This document shows, piece after piece, positions 1-12,659 of a stretch of 64,000 nucleotides of DNA. The number at the start of each line of letters is the position of its first letter. Positions within the stretch are counted from its first letter, which is position 1. A program made the position numbers and the translations under genes. This DNA is from Rhodeus uyekii (taxonomy: Eukaryota > Chordata > Actinopteri > Cypriniformes > Acheilognathidae), in the NCBI GenBank assembly GCA_037043235.1, contig JAWRVZ010000079.1:2208001-2272000 (forward strand), given 5' to 3'. The notes under the pieces are model-generated. The model saw only the letters and a list, made by a program, of their open reading frames with translations. It searched no databases and had not been told where the DNA came from.

Positions 1-525
1 TTTGGGTCGTGGTGGCACCAACTCCCGACGCGTATTGTCTATTTCAGGCACTTCGTAAATCATGGGGTCGTCCTCACGTTCCTCTTCCCCGTCCTCGTGT
101 CCTGTTCGATGCTGCCGTGCGCCGAAGTATATCTTTCTTGGTCTGCGTTGGGTGTATCCACCCCCCGATGAGTCAGCTGCCGCTGGAGGACCGGACCCTG
201 TACCGCCCCGAAAGTCCTCTTTTTGTGAGATCTTATTGGCAGCGTAGCCCATGTAGAGCAGAGAGGGCATGGCAGACAGAATGATCTGAAAAACCCAGAA
301 TCGGACGTGCGAAAGTGGTGCAAAGGCATCGTAGCAGACGTTCTCACATCCTGGCTGGCCCGAGTTGCAGACGAACTTGCTCTGCTCATCGTAGTATATG
401 GACTCTCCGCCCACAGCAGTCAGCACGATGCGGAAGACAACTAGCGTTGTGAGCCAGAGTTTCCCCACCGACGTGGAGTGGTGCTGGATCTCCTCCAGCA
501 GACGTGTCAGGAAGCTCCAGCTCAT
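1..525 (-). CDS. gjc1: Gamma-type connexin (gap junction protein), N-terminal half, truncated by window edge
   Basis: The minus-strand frame opens at ATG 525-523 and stays open for 175 codons to the window edge. The protein starts MSWSFLTRLLEEIQHHSTSV, a gamma-connexin N-terminus. TM1 lies at about residues 22-42. The first extracellular loop shows the connexin signature C53-x6-C60-x3-C64 followed by YDAFAPLSHVRFWVFQ, and TM2 lies at about residues 76-98. The acidic cytoplasmic loop (EDGEEEREDDPM) follows and the window ends inside it, so TM3, TM4 and the tail are not visible. Connexins form hexameric plasma-membrane hemichannels that dock into gap junctions. The single large coding exon fits the family. 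The gjc1 symbol rests on gamma-type sequence plus the neighbouring eftud2 (GJC1 and EFTUD2 are also neighbours in human); teleost gamma paralogues make the exact name less certain than the family. Confidence 0.88.
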   Translation of the reverse strand, partial: MSWSFLTRLLEEIQHHSTSVGKLWLTTLVVFRIVLTAVGGESIYYDEQSKFVCNSGQPGCENVCYDAFAPLSHVRFWVFQIILSAMPSLLYMGYAANKISQKEDFRGGTGSGPPAAADSSGGGYTQRRPRKIYFGARQHRTGHEDGEEEREDDPMIYEVPEIDNTRRELVPPRPK

Positions 526-579
526 GACGTCTGATGACAACGGGGCAGACAGCGTCCCACACTGCACAGCTCACAGACT
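526..579 (-). other. 5' UTR part of the connexin coding exon with splice acceptor
   Basis: On the minus strand a good acceptor (TTTGTTCACAG) ends at 580, so the exon begins at 579 and has 54 untranslated bases before the ATG. Connexin genes commonly have a non-coding first exon followed by one exon carrying the whole coding region, which fits. Confidence 0.65.
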
Positions 580-3500
580 CTGTGAACAAACAGTTTCAAA
601 TGTTAGTACATTGCAATGAAAAGTGCATCTCTTTTCACTACAGAAACCAAACCAACTTGAAAATGCAAGGTTTTTTCTAGTTATGAGCAAACACAAAATG
701 TATGATATAATCATTGTCATATTTTATTGATGATTTGATGTTATCGATAATATTTTGGATATTCAGGTCCTTCAATGTTTAAATAGGGATTTGTATTTGT
801 ATAATTATACATAATATAAAATCCTAAATTTAACTTGAAAAAAAATTATTACACTCCAATACATTTTTTATGAGTATATTAACTTCTAGTAAATGTTAAA
901 TGAAGAAGTTATTTTAAATGAAAAAAATTAAATATCCAAAAATGTAATACAAACTAGGGAAAAACAACAGGCAATAACCAATATTGTTCATCCATAGTTC
1001 ATTGTGTATTCTGCTAGATTTATTGCTTGATAAAAGGTCAACCTAGTGTTAATAAACTTAATGAACGGAACTCTCTCTTTCACACACACATACACACTCA
1101 CAATTACCTTGAGCAGTGAGCCTGAACCACACAAATCTTCCCTGAGGGAGAACAGCTGTGGTGAGCGGGTGAGTGTGTGACCTCTCTGGTTTGTCTCTGC
1201 ATGTTCTTGTTTTGCTTTTTGCTTTTTTTTAATGAATGTTTGGATTTCTCCATCCAATAAAGCATATGAGGTATTGATTGTTATGACCATATAAGGTCGT
1301 ATCTGCGCAGTCAAACACAAGGAAGACACGTAATATCATAATATCTTATTTAATATCTTAGTATAAACCAAAATATATAGTATATATGTTTGAGAAAGAG
1401 AGAGAGGGAAAAAAAAGAGAATGGACTAATTTATTTCTTTTCAAAGGTCACTTTGAAAACAGGACCTGACAGGGTTCAACAGGACCAGAGGGTCCAGGGC
1501 TTTCCTGTTCCTCCTGCCCAGAAGAGGACCTCAGCAGTGGGTATGCGCTGATGTGTACTAGCCCTTCACCTTTAATCTGCTTCTCACTATGCTGGTAGAG
1601 GCACTAGGGGTAAGGAACATAGACTTAGAATGTGGCTCATATGTAGGCACACAAACAATGAACACACACACACACACACACATACGTACTGAAAAAAACA
1701 AAAGATGTAGAGAACACGAGACAGATCCACTGGTCACTCTGAAGCGTCTGTCCTTGAATGACTGCTGTTGCTGTTATGCCCCCATCATCTCACCATCACT
1801 CGACTGTTTATCTTTCTCTATCAGAGTCTCTGTCTCTCAAGGTTGAAATAGCAATCACTCCCAAAGGGAATAAAGGACTTTTTTTTGTATCTGTGACTGT
1901 GGAGCACAAACGAGCATATACACACTCGCTCACACAAAGGCTGTGGCCACAGGGAGTCAACGAACAACCATAAAAAAATATACAAATGTTCCAGTGTGTC
2001 TATTAGACATGCTTGTACAAAATAAATTGCGCCTCAGCATTTGTACTGTGTTATATTTATGATATGTCGAAGGACCAGACATCCCCTGTGGTTTCCTGCC
2101 ACGAAAAAAAAAAAATCAGTTTATGTTTTAATAAATTAATAACATTACTTGTGTGTTAATGCAAAATCAACAACAAAACAAAATTATTAACATAGATAAT
2201 TAAATCATAAGGTAACTTAATTTACTTTTATTCAACAAGGATGCAATAAATCAAAAGAATTTTGAATATTGAAAGTTTAACAATATTATTATTTTTCTTT
2301 TTGATAAAATGCATACGAGATCTTTTAAAAACATCTAAAAATCTTACTGACTTAAAATTTTTGAACAGTACTAGTATATGTTTTTCTAACCCTTTCATGC
2401 AGCACAACCCAAAGCATTTTGTCCTGAATGCATTTAGGCATTCCTTCTATAATTGTTGATCCTATTCACTGATTAAAGCCTGAGTCCCCTGTTACTCTTG
2501 TGGTACACACACACAATCTCATGCCCTGCCCCTTGGCAGGGACAGACAGTGTACAGATTCAGCAAAATGCCCCTGTGCCCATGTCAAAGCCAATCTATAC
2601 CCTTCATCCATCCATCCACACTCCCTCTCCCTCTTTGTCTGCCATCTCAGACATTTACAGCAGTATCCCAACCTTTTTTTTGTCATATGCTCCCCTAGAG
2701 GTGCATTACCCCCTAACAAAATTAAACCAGAAATCTTTTCATTACAGGAATAATTCATTCATAAATAAATAAACGTTTTGGTTACTTTTTGACAGCTCTA
2801 ATATATTTATTACAACTACTATAATTTTAATAATATTGTTTGTATGTTTGAAAAAGCAAAATTAATCCCTTGTTGGGATTCACTGGATCATAGCAGAGGC
2901 ACACAATACGGCACATGCCATATCTACTGAGAGACATAAGGCAAAAATCCCATCCTGTTCACAGAAATTCGTACTTCAAAGTTAAGTCAGGTCAAACAGA
3001 ACAGTTAAGTCACACAAGCACCCGCCGTGAAAGTTGTACTCACACACTCAACATTCTGTCTTTCATTGTTTGCTTTCCCTCTTCTCATTTCTGCGTCCTT
3101 CTCTTCTGATAAACAGCCTTGGAGATCAGAGACCACTGACATTAAAAGCAACACCAGAAACCTACACTTACACACTGTATATGTGTACATGAGCATGTGT
3201 CGCCACGAAGAATGCACGAGGGGGAGACTCTCAAAAGCGCACAATAGCCCTTTGCCCCAAAAAACTGGGTCAGGGAGGGTTGGGGTTTGAGGGGGGAGCG
3301 TTATGGTTTTGATGTGGGAGGCTGGGTGGGTTAATATCCCTGACGGCAGGGGAACAGACATTGATGAGGGGAGAACAAGAGAAGAAAGCCAAAAATCACG
3401 GGTGATGTTCAGCCTGTAACAAGAAACCAAGATTGCTGCAACCTCCTTCCTCTACACACACACACAAACAAAGACATGCACACTTGTCACAGATAAGTGA

Positions 3501-4490
3501 GTAAGCAATATCTCTCCCATAACCTTATCGCCTACCCCCGCTACTTCCTCTCTTAAGCCTCTCTCTCTCTAGCACTTTCACAGCACACTGCTGGAAGGAA
3601 GGGAACTTCTTAATGCTTGCTCTTCTATTCATCTGCCCATCTTTGGTCATGGCTTAAATTAGAGCTTCCAGCGATCTCCAGCACTCGCATTCTTATCCAA
3701 ACCCTGTTTTCCCCCTCGCTCTTATCTCTCCCCACTCTCTCTTTATGTGTTTCTCTCACAGTAAAGAGTGAGGCGAGATTACAATCGGAGGATTTCACAG
3801 CTACTTCCACAGAGAGTCAGCGGGAAAAATCTCATTAAAATTCGACACACATTCCCCAAGTGTGATTAGGAAACAATCATTTAATATGAGTACATTAAGT
3901 TTGTAGAAAGAGAGAGAGAGTTCCTGCGTTGGAAAGTTCAATGAAAACATTTTCCCTGTAATTATGATTTACAATGGAAGACGTTTGTTGTAGATTTTGG
4001 CTTGGGAATCAGTATGATTCTCTGTCAAGTCAACATGATACGTGATTAATTTATAACAAAATCTGAAATTGGCCAATGTATCTTGCACAATAAAGATCTT
4101 ATATTTTGCTCTACCATATAGTCTCTTGTTCTGTGCTTGTAACTTTTTGGGTGAATTCATTTAAGTTACCAACTCAAAGCTCCTAAAAGACTTCAAGTTA
4201 AAAGTTTAGAACAATTCTTCAACACTCTTTTCAGAGACAGACATTCATATACACACACGGTGATGTAAAAAAGAGGTTTCAGCCGTACTGATTTCCTATT
4301 TTTCTTCATGTTTGTCACACTTTCAAAAATAACAAAGTAATTCAAAAGTAAGTCAAAGATCACCAGTAATTACAAAATGCAGTGTTTAAATTAAGGTTCT
4401 TATTGTTAAAGGAAAACAAAATCGAAACCTACAGGTCCCTGTGTGATCATTTCCCCCCCACCCCCCATTAAAACATAACTTAACATAACA
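580..4490. other. Connexin intron 1, distal part, no gene seen
   Basis: AT-rich intronic DNA with short CA runs (for example 1663-1682 and 3454-3466), A/T homopolymers and a few purine-rich patches. The short open frames show no codon-like composition or recognisable family. I see no exon, RNA gene or complete mobile element here. Confidence 0.6.
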
Positions 4491-4496
4491 TAACCC

Positions 4497-5515
4497 AGGC
4501 TTGATTACTGCCACATGTGTTCTCAATCAAGAAATCACTTAAATAGGTCCTGCCTGAGAAAGTGAAGTAGTCTAAACAATCTCCAAAAGCTAGACATCAT
4601 GCTGAGATCCAAAGAAATTCAGGAACAAATGAGAAAGAATGCAATTGAGATCTATCAGGGCCCGTCCACACAGAGACGCGTATCACTGTATACGTATACA
4701 TTTTTATCGTATTGGAGTTTCGTCCACACGGATCCAGTGTTTTGGGAGACTGAAACTGCTATTTTTTGAAACCGGGTCCTAAAGTGGATAAATCTGAAAA
4801 CGACACCCTTGCAGTTTCCTGTGTACAGCCAATCCGTATATTTTGTGAAACAATGATCACATCACGTGTCGGCTCCGTCACTGCATCACTGCGTCGTTAT
4901 GCGCATGCTCAAAGTTTTCTTCTCCGTGTATAGTGTATATCTGTGGCAGAGTTACAACGCCCCATACTGGTCTGGCATATATACTACATCGTTTTCAGTT
5001 GGTTTTAGTGGTTTTGTGTGTACGCTGATATTTACAACGGCTTCGTGTGGACGTGGCCTCAGTCTGGAAAAGGTTATAAAGCCATTTCTAAAGCTTTGAG
5101 ACTCCAGCGAACCACAGTGAGGGCCACTATCCACAAATGACAAAAACATGGAACAGTGGTGAACCTTCCCAGGAGTGGTCGGTCGATCAAAATTACCCCA
5201 AGAGCGCAGTGACAATTCACCCAAGAGGCCACAGAAGACCCCACAACAATATCCAAAGAAATGCAGGCCTCACTTGCCTCAGTTAAGGTTAATGTTTATG
5301 ACTTCACCATAAGAAAGAGACTACGCCAAAATGACCTGCATGGCACTGCTGAAAGAATATTAAGGCTTGACTCATTTTGGTCAGAAAGCATCTTGATAAT
5401 ACCCAAGACTTATTGGCAAAAGTTTAACTACCGAAAAAATTCTGAAGGGGAACTGAAATGTGGCATGACATTCAAAAGGCAGTTAATGCTCGAAAACCCT
5501 TCAATGTGGCAAGTT
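4497..5515 (+). mobile_element. Decayed Tc1/mariner element interrupted by a miniature element
   Basis: The 5' part (4497-4657) and its continuation (5059-5515) read as one Tc1-type transposase region once the inserted block is removed. The motif AGATCCAAAGAAATTCAGG precedes the break, and the paired-like DNA-binding region typical of fish Tc1 (AAAGGTTATAAAGCCATTTC onward) follows it. Frameshifts and a large 3' deletion make it non-functional. Confidence 0.75.
4658..5058. mobile_element. Non-autonomous DNA element (GGCC-CGTCCACAC termini) nested in Tc1
   Basis: Termini GGGCCCGTCCACAC and GTGTGGACGTGGCC are imperfect inverted repeats. TCA occurs on both sides (4655-4657 and 5059-5061), consistent with a 3 bp target duplication inside the Tc1 sequence. 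There is no coding capacity. A second copy lies at 20655-20826. A PIF/Harbinger-like 3 bp duplication is possible, but the superfamily is not settled from sequence alone. Confidence 0.65.
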
Positions 5516-5537
5516 ATTATAAATATATATATATATA

Positions 5538-6300
5538 CAGTGGAGTTCACTTATCTCGAGTCACGGTTAACTCGTCAATCCTATTCCTATTATGTTGACG
5601 TTAAAGTGGAACCGGCAAACTCCCTATTTGCCTTAGCATTTTCTTGTGGCTTATGTTGATTTCTTTATGTTGCCGAAATCTAATATCTCAAGCACAAAAA
5701 AGGGACAAATTCGCCACTTCACATGGTTATTTCGGGACTAATTTGCGTACCTAGTTCACTGCGCATGCGCTGAGTTTGCCTTGCACGTGGATCGCGGTCC
5801 GCTCACTCCCTGTTGTTGATCTCGTCTGAGGAATAACATGCTGTAGCCTCCAGCACGTTTTTTGTGATTTTGTGAGCAATCTTTGTGTTTGCATCGTTGG
5901 AGAAAATAATTAAAGTTTTGGATCAAGAATCTAAGGTGGTTTTTATTGCAGTGGTTTTACATATGCCTTTTGTTGTTAGCAAACATATACACAGTACAGT
6001 GTATGTAAATTTTTTTAGATGAATGATCGCTTCATCAAACAAATCGCGGAAAAACTGTTGTGTAAAAAGACACCAAAAACACGAGCATGTACATTCTCAT
6101 TTAATAACTCACATCATGTACATCAACACATTTTCATTTTTCTGTCTTGTGAGGGTTGTTGTCTTTGGTGCTGACAGCTGAGAGCTGGCGCTTCACTTGC
6201 ACTTCACGCGCGCAGAGCGGAGTTGTTGTTCTAACGGAGCTTGCAGAGCGCGGTGCGTGACAGAATCGCTAATTTGGCAACTGAAATGTTCTTATTTTCG
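5538..6300 (+). mobile_element. Truncated pogo/Tigger-like element end
   Basis: TA followed by CAGTGGAGTTCACTTATCTC resembles the start of a pogo-type terminal repeat. The matching other end was not found, so the right limit is approximate. Internal sequence is non-coding. It abuts a hAT end (about 6300-6412) and the next Tigger-like copy. Confidence 0.4.
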
Positions 6301-6302
6301 GG

Positions 6303-6412
6303 AGCTTCCGGGATGGAGATAAAGGTCGATCAATCGATCGCGATAGACCGGATGGCGACCAAAGATCGCCCAGTCAATCGCAATCGATGGGTTGGCGACC
6401 ACTGCCGTAGAT
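6303..6412 (-). mobile_element. hAT-type terminal fragment
   Basis: Read on the minus strand this begins CAGTGGTCGCCAACCCATCG, the start of a common fish hAT family, and continues with repeated GATCG-rich sequence. Only one end is present. Confidence 0.45.
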
Positions 6413-6772
6413 AATGCAGTGTAGTGTTTCTTCCTGTGTAGTGTATTGGATAGCCTCAGAACTGCATATTTATTATGATTGAACACACATTGAACTTGTG
6501 CTGCTTCCAGCTTAATACTCCGGAATCACTCGTCGCCTCCAGTAACCTCCCGCTGTAAAACCAAGGGTGCTGTCTAGTTGAGATCATATGCAATTACCCC
6601 ATAAATGAGGTGGCTTGAACTACTCCGAGTGCTCAAACACCTAGCGTTGGCATCTGTAAACGTACTCGTATCTCAAATATTTACTCGTATCTTAAAGCAA
6701 AAAATTTGCTCGAAGGCTTGCTCGTATCTTGGAATACTCGTATCAGGACGCTCGTATCTCAAGTTATTACTG
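6410..6772 (-). mobile_element. Tigger-like non-autonomous element, copy A (truncated)
   Basis: The minus strand starts with CAGTAATAACTTGAGATACG next to a TA and contains several ATACGAG/TACGAGT repeats. Sequence up to the GTGTAGTGTATTGGATAGCC region matches copy C (18949-19591) in inverse orientation. The distal half is missing. Confidence 0.65.
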
Positions 6773-7954
6773 TAGACTAAAAAGAAACCAACACTGAAAC
6801 GATGTATCCATGTCATTCATCCGTGTTCGTTTTATACTGTAGATTTAGCGGTATTACAGTGCCAATAAATAAGTCCGAAAACTGTCACTTTTACTACAGT
6901 ATTTAGTCCACATTAAGAATTCGGTAACTGGAACTGCGCAACATAAATAAATGTAAATATATCACTTATGATTACCAAGATCTCCAGCCCTAGTATTATT
7001 TTTTTAATTCTACAAATTTATAAAAAAAAATTGTATGCAGGTAGTTGAGTTGTTTTGCCCAGAAAGATGTATTTGATATGCAAACACAAATGTAAAAACC
7101 TCAATTTTGTTTTTAATCATTACAAAGAAACCCATTAGCCAATGTTATTTTGATAGATGATGACTATTGAGGTTGAATCAGGTTTAAATTAGTCTTTAAT
7201 ATATATTTGCTTTCTTATCAGTGGGAAATACTTTGCATATGATTATGTATGTATAGAGGGGAGGTGCACTGGAGTGTAAACATAATGTGTTGGAGCACAG
7301 CTTGAGGCATTTGCAAGCGTCATGAATACACAGTTACTCACACATAAAACCTGCTAAATACATAACTAAGGAGAGAGAGAGAAAGGTTGTCATACCTCTA
7401 CCTCCCCAGGCATCCCAGCACCCGCCTGTGTACCTAACACTTTTTAATTAGTGGTGGGAGGGCAGATATTTAATTAGTGTTAACAAGGCAGACAGCGCTG
7501 TGAAGAACAAATCGTAAGGCATGTAGGATTAAAATGTTTGCTGTTACGATATGAGATAAATCTATGTAGCTTCACGGTAATAAAACTTTTTCAACATTTT
7601 GAATCTTAACGTTGTGACATACCTTCAATATACAACACATCTGACCTAAAGAAAGAAACCCAAGAACATCTTGGACGAAGATTATACCTGTTCAAGTAAT
7701 GGGGGAATCTCAGAAATGTTGTATAAGCAGCAAAAAAATTTAATATTTTAATAAAACACTTAATAAAATATGTTGGTGTGGTTGCTTGCTTATCATGGTG
7801 CACTTATTAAGGGACATTAAAGATTAGCTGGAGTTTATTGCTGGAGCTCATTACCTATTATGTCTATAATCCCTTTTAGTACTGTTTGGTCAGAACATCC
7901 AATGCTGACTGAATCTTTCTCAGTTTAAGCAGTGCCTACATTTAAGCCCATATA

Positions 7955-8969
7955 CAGTAATACCTTGAGATACGAGCGTCTCTACATACGAGTATTCCAA
8001 GATACGAGCAAGCCTTAGGGCAGATTTTTGCTTCTAGATACGAGTACATATTCGAGATACTAGCACGTGTACTGACGCCGATGCCAACGCAGTTTTATTT
8101 CAGTGTTCACTGACTTGTATGCGTCGCCCGCGAGTAGCTGATTTTCTCTCTGTTTTGTGCATTATTCTTGATAACAGCAGTGAGCTCTAAGAAAGTGAGT
8201 GGTAAGGATGGTAGTGCGAAGAAGAAACGCATGATGACCATGGAAATGAAGCATGAAGTTGCCGATAAATATGGGCGCGGTGCCGCGTGAGTGATCTAGC
8301 AGCAGTTGGAACTGTCGATGTTGATCGATCTACAGACGAGACGCAGGTGTTGCAAGAGCTCAGCATTGAAAAGAAACACCCTGATAAATTGTGTACTGGT
8401 CGTGCTTCGGCACTTTTTGACGACGTGTACCTTACTTATTTTTAAAGGGATACAGAAACAAATCTCCCTCAATAGGTATTCCGTTAAAAGGTCTGTGCCA
8501 AGTGAAAGTGAGGGTAGTCAGGCGAAAAAAGGGAAGAAAACAAACAAAACAATAATATAAAATAGAAAAGTCACAAAAAAATACATAAGTTTAGTTCAGT
8601 TATGTTAATTTAAGTTTACGTAAGTTACGTAGTGTTCGTGTAAGGTACGATACGGAATCAAGTGTCGACGTACCAACCCCCTTCCTCCCTCCTCCGCACC
8701 TGCCGCACCTGTCTATCTTCTGTCTGTAAAAACGTATAATTAAAACCACATTTTATTTGATATCACACGAATCATTATACTGTACACATGTACTATAATT
8801 GTGTGTGTGTCTATACCAATAAAAACGTTTTCTTCCGTTGTTACGGATCTGGAACGGATTAATTTGTTTTCTATTATTTCTTATGGGAAAACATGATTCT
8901 AGATACGAGCAATTCGAGTTACGAGCTCCGCCCTGGAATGGATTATACTCGTATCTCGAGGTATTGAAT
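7955..8969 (+). mobile_element. Tigger (pogo) element with transposase remnants, copy B
   Basis: The left end CAGTAATACCTTGAGATACG is flanked by TA. The right end carries the inverse motif CTCGTATCTCGAGGTATT. Inside, the stretch near 8215-8290 encodes a remnant of the CENP-B-like helix-turn-helix of Tigger transposases (KKRMMTMEMKHEVADKYGRG), and 8365-8440 encodes a C-terminal piece (KKHPDKLCTGRASALFDDVY). Multiple stops and a large internal deletion make it a relic. Confidence 0.75.
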
Positions 8970-10670
8970 AGGTTTGCACAGAATTAGTAAGTTAGCAAGA
9001 TATGTGCAATGTTCGCCTCTAAAATTATGACACTAAAAGGGTGAACTGGGTAAAATTTAGATCTGGGTACTGCCAAATTTCATGATTTGATTCCAATTCA
9101 TAAATTTGTGATTTGATTAAAATTCTCGAACGATAAAGAGCATAGGCTGGGAATTGATCAGAAATTGATTGGCTCGAGGTTTGCTATTGCTGTGCTCTCA
9201 TGTGAGTGACAGGTTGTCCACCCCTCGCACTAGTGAACACGTCATCAAAGAAGAGATGTCATTATGGAACTTATTTTGATTAAGGATGGCAAGGGCAATG
9301 AATAATAATAAAAAAGAAAGATGTGCACAGATAAATCACTAAGTATCAGGGCCTTAACTTGGGAGTACATACATACAAACAAATTCTCTCTTGCTCTATT
9401 TCTTGGTCTCTCTCAAACAGTTGCAAACAGCAATCTTTGTCATATACCACAGTCAGCTTTAAACCTTTAGAAAAAAAAGACGTTAGAAAGTAAAAGATGT
9501 CATCTGAACATTTAATCCAAAAGTAGTAAATGGCAACCCTCCACGGTAGACTCATCTACACTTGAACAGTATGAAATATGGTGAGATATTAGGTACATGT
9601 TGACTATAGCAGGTACTTCCACCCTGAAAACTATAAGATTAATCAATTCCTTCAGGGGAAACATAGTTGTTGATTACATCATGAAAATACCTCATGAATG
9701 GCAAAGTTTGAGTCAGCTAAATGTGTGTTTTCTTTTTTTTAAGAAATACTGTTTTTCACACTGACACCTTGACAACTTTGATTACTTTTTGGCAAAAATA
9801 TACATATAGGAGATGAAATTATGAAGGTGTTAACAGGAGAGGGAGTGAGAGAATGAAAGGAGAGATATATTGAGCACAAGTGTGAAAGGGAGGGGTAGGC
9901 AGGCTGAAAAGGTGAGATAAAGAAAAATGGGAGGAGGGTACAATGCACAAAATGAAGAGAAAAAAAGATGGAGAAGAAGGCATGTTGAGGAAGATATAAA
10001 TTCTCAGATGCTTGAGGCTATGTGGTCCACATTTAAAGTCACACTTAAAGCTAATATAGCTATATTTATTTATTTAGTGACTCATCTGTCATTAATCTGC
10101 CTATTTGGGTGAAGGTGTTCATTTGCGACTATCAGTATTTTTTTAATTTAAGAGAGGGCTGCGGATAAGAAGTGAGAGGTGTTGCTGTGGATGCTCTCAT
10201 TAAGGATAATTCAAGATCTTTTGGTGGAGGAACATCTGCTCAGTTTTAGCTAATGTTGGGGTAAAGTGATTAGTGAGCCCCTAAGGGAGTTCTGCAAGTC
10301 ACACACACCAGCATTTACACATTTCTGGTGCGTTTGTGTTCCACTGCTGTACGTCTAATATGTTGAATCCCCTAAGAGACACTGTTAATTAAACAGACAG
10401 ACTGGCATGTCCTGCTGAAGCTCTGGGGGAAGCTGGAAGTGTATAATGTATCATTGCACAACTATGTGAATGGAGTACCTGGAAAGAGATTGTGGATAAA
10501 AATCACACATGAGACATAAAGCTTCGCTGAAAACTTGCAGAGACAGGATGTGACATCAGAGAAACACGGCACAACAAAGTAATAAAAAAGAAAGCAATAA
10601 AACCTTCTATCACTATATACTAGCAAAAACAAAATGTGAACGTGAACAAAAATTTGAAGTGAATAGTGAC
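8970..10670. other. Intron 1 stretch with no recognised element
   Basis: AT-rich sequence with purine tracts (9840-9975). No codon-like reading frame and no clear repeat termini were found. Confidence 0.5.
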
Positions 10671-10941
10671 TTGAGGCCGGTTCTTGAATCGATTCAAAAA
10701 TCTGTCTGAATCAAACTCATTAGCCTCATTGATCTGAATCATGCTCTGATTTAGTCAGACTGGATCATTGGCTGAATGAGTCAGTTGTTAACTTACTGAG
10801 TTGATTCAGAGCACAAAATATTATGTCCAACTTAAAATGAGCCACAGAATGTCCCCATTAAAAAGTAACAACAAGAATGCAACTTTGTATACTCTCCATT
10901 TTGGATTAATTACGGTAATTTTAATTAAACCAATACTTTCT

Positions 10942-10943
<2 letters not shown>

Positions 10944-11011
<68 letters not shown>
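10944..11011. repeat. CA dinucleotide microsatellite
   Basis: About 34 uninterrupted CA units. A second, shorter CA block lies at 11203-11236. Both sit in the connexin intron and are probably length-polymorphic. Confidence 0.95.
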
Positions 11012-11013
<2 letters not shown>

Positions 11014-11198
11014 ATATAGTAAAGCAATGAGCGCAGTAGTGGACTTATAACTAACTAACGTCACACACACACACACATTACACTAGGAAGTGCAAGTGTA
11101 ATGTGTGTGTTTTTGGATAGCCCAGCTAACACAGTGTGCTCTTTACAGCGGAGCTCCTTCAGGCTGAAGATTTAAATGGCATAATTCACATTATTTAA

Positions 11199-11237
<39 letters not shown>

Positions 11238-12659
11238 GGCATCCAGGCAGTTTTTGTAGCTCTTTCCATTTGTCCATTTGTAAGACAGCAGTGAGGTGAC
11301 AGAGGGAATCCAGAGGCAAGAGGAGAATGCCAGCACAAGTGCTTCAGAGAAGCATTTTTATAAATGAATGCAATAATAATATTGCCCAGCATTTCTATGA
11401 ATGTTAATGTACTGTGATGGAAAAAAATCCATCCTGCAGAGATGTCATTTTTAAACACAGAAAGGACAGAGCATTGGTGAAAAATAACTGTGTGTATTTA
11501 AAACAGAGAGGTCAAATCAAACCTCACTCTCGCTCTCTCATCTATCTATATAAACACACACATCCACACAAACACTGGACCTTATTCATCAAACCATGCA
11601 GAAATTGTAAATGACTTGGGGGAAGAGAGACAGACTGCTCTGAATACACACAGGCTACAGCCATTTACATACACAATACTGCTCGTATTCATGCACGTGT
11701 CACAGAAAAAGGCCAGTATTTTACATCTATAATCTAAAACGCATATGTGCATCATACACACATGCTTCATCTTAATTTAGAGAACTGTTAGAGAAAAGGA
11801 TCACAGACAGTGTATGTATGTGTCTATGTAAAAGGGTGAATGGGATTAATCTCCCCAGCAACCCTTCCCCCAATCCCTTCTTTCACTCAGCCCTCCCTCG
11901 TCCCTTACTCATCTGTTCATCTGCGCCTGTGTGTCACTGTTAACTTCATCCATCCTCTTCCTCTAGCCTTCACCATCTTTTCCATCTAACAGGATTTTTG
12001 GGGGTTATGCAAAGCATGTTTGCTGGCTGGTAGGTTCTCAGCTGAAGTGTATAAATCAAATTAAATACTTTCTCCAAAACCCTGATTATGAGCCCTTTAC
12101 CCACTTTTTCCAGTTTCTTAGCGTTTCATGACAGGCCTATTGATGATAGTGAATGACCAGTGTAAGCACATCTCAAGAAGGTGTGCAGTTCAGCAAAAAA
12201 TATGAATTTGATGAATGAAATGAATAAAAAAACAGCTGAGATGTGCAACAAAGCAAAAGTTCAGACAAAATCTGCACAAAATCACATCCCCTTTTACACC
12301 CTGTGAAACGAGTCATTCATCACTGGCAGGTTCATATACACTAACTTTAGAAAAGCCTCGGGGGTTGCAAAAAAGCGTCGAGATAACCAACAACCGGCGA
12401 CAGTTCGGCGACATAAAAGAATCGACGTAACCGATGAGAAACCGATTATTTCTATTGCATCACCCTTCAGAAATCATTCTATTATGCTTATTTGCTGAAG
12501 AAATAAACAAGAAACATTTATTATTGTGCGTTTAAAAAAAGTTTTGTGGAAACCATGACATTTTTTTCAGGATTCTTTGATGAACAGAAAGTACAAAAGA
12601 ACAGCATTGATTTGAAATAGAAATATTTTGTAATGTCAAAATAATGTAAATGTAAATTG

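Noticed and set aside
9..619. Plus- and minus-strand frames over the connexin exon
   Set aside because: Shadows of the connexin frame, which is the only one with family similarity.
10670..10830. Cluster of GATTCA/TGAGTCA motifs as an AP-1-type enhancer
   Set aside because: The motifs look like a degenerate repeat; no independent support for regulation.
12336..12450. Small CG-containing patch as a promoter
   Set aside because: Too short and without TATA, splice donor or nearby exon; probably a repeat fragment.
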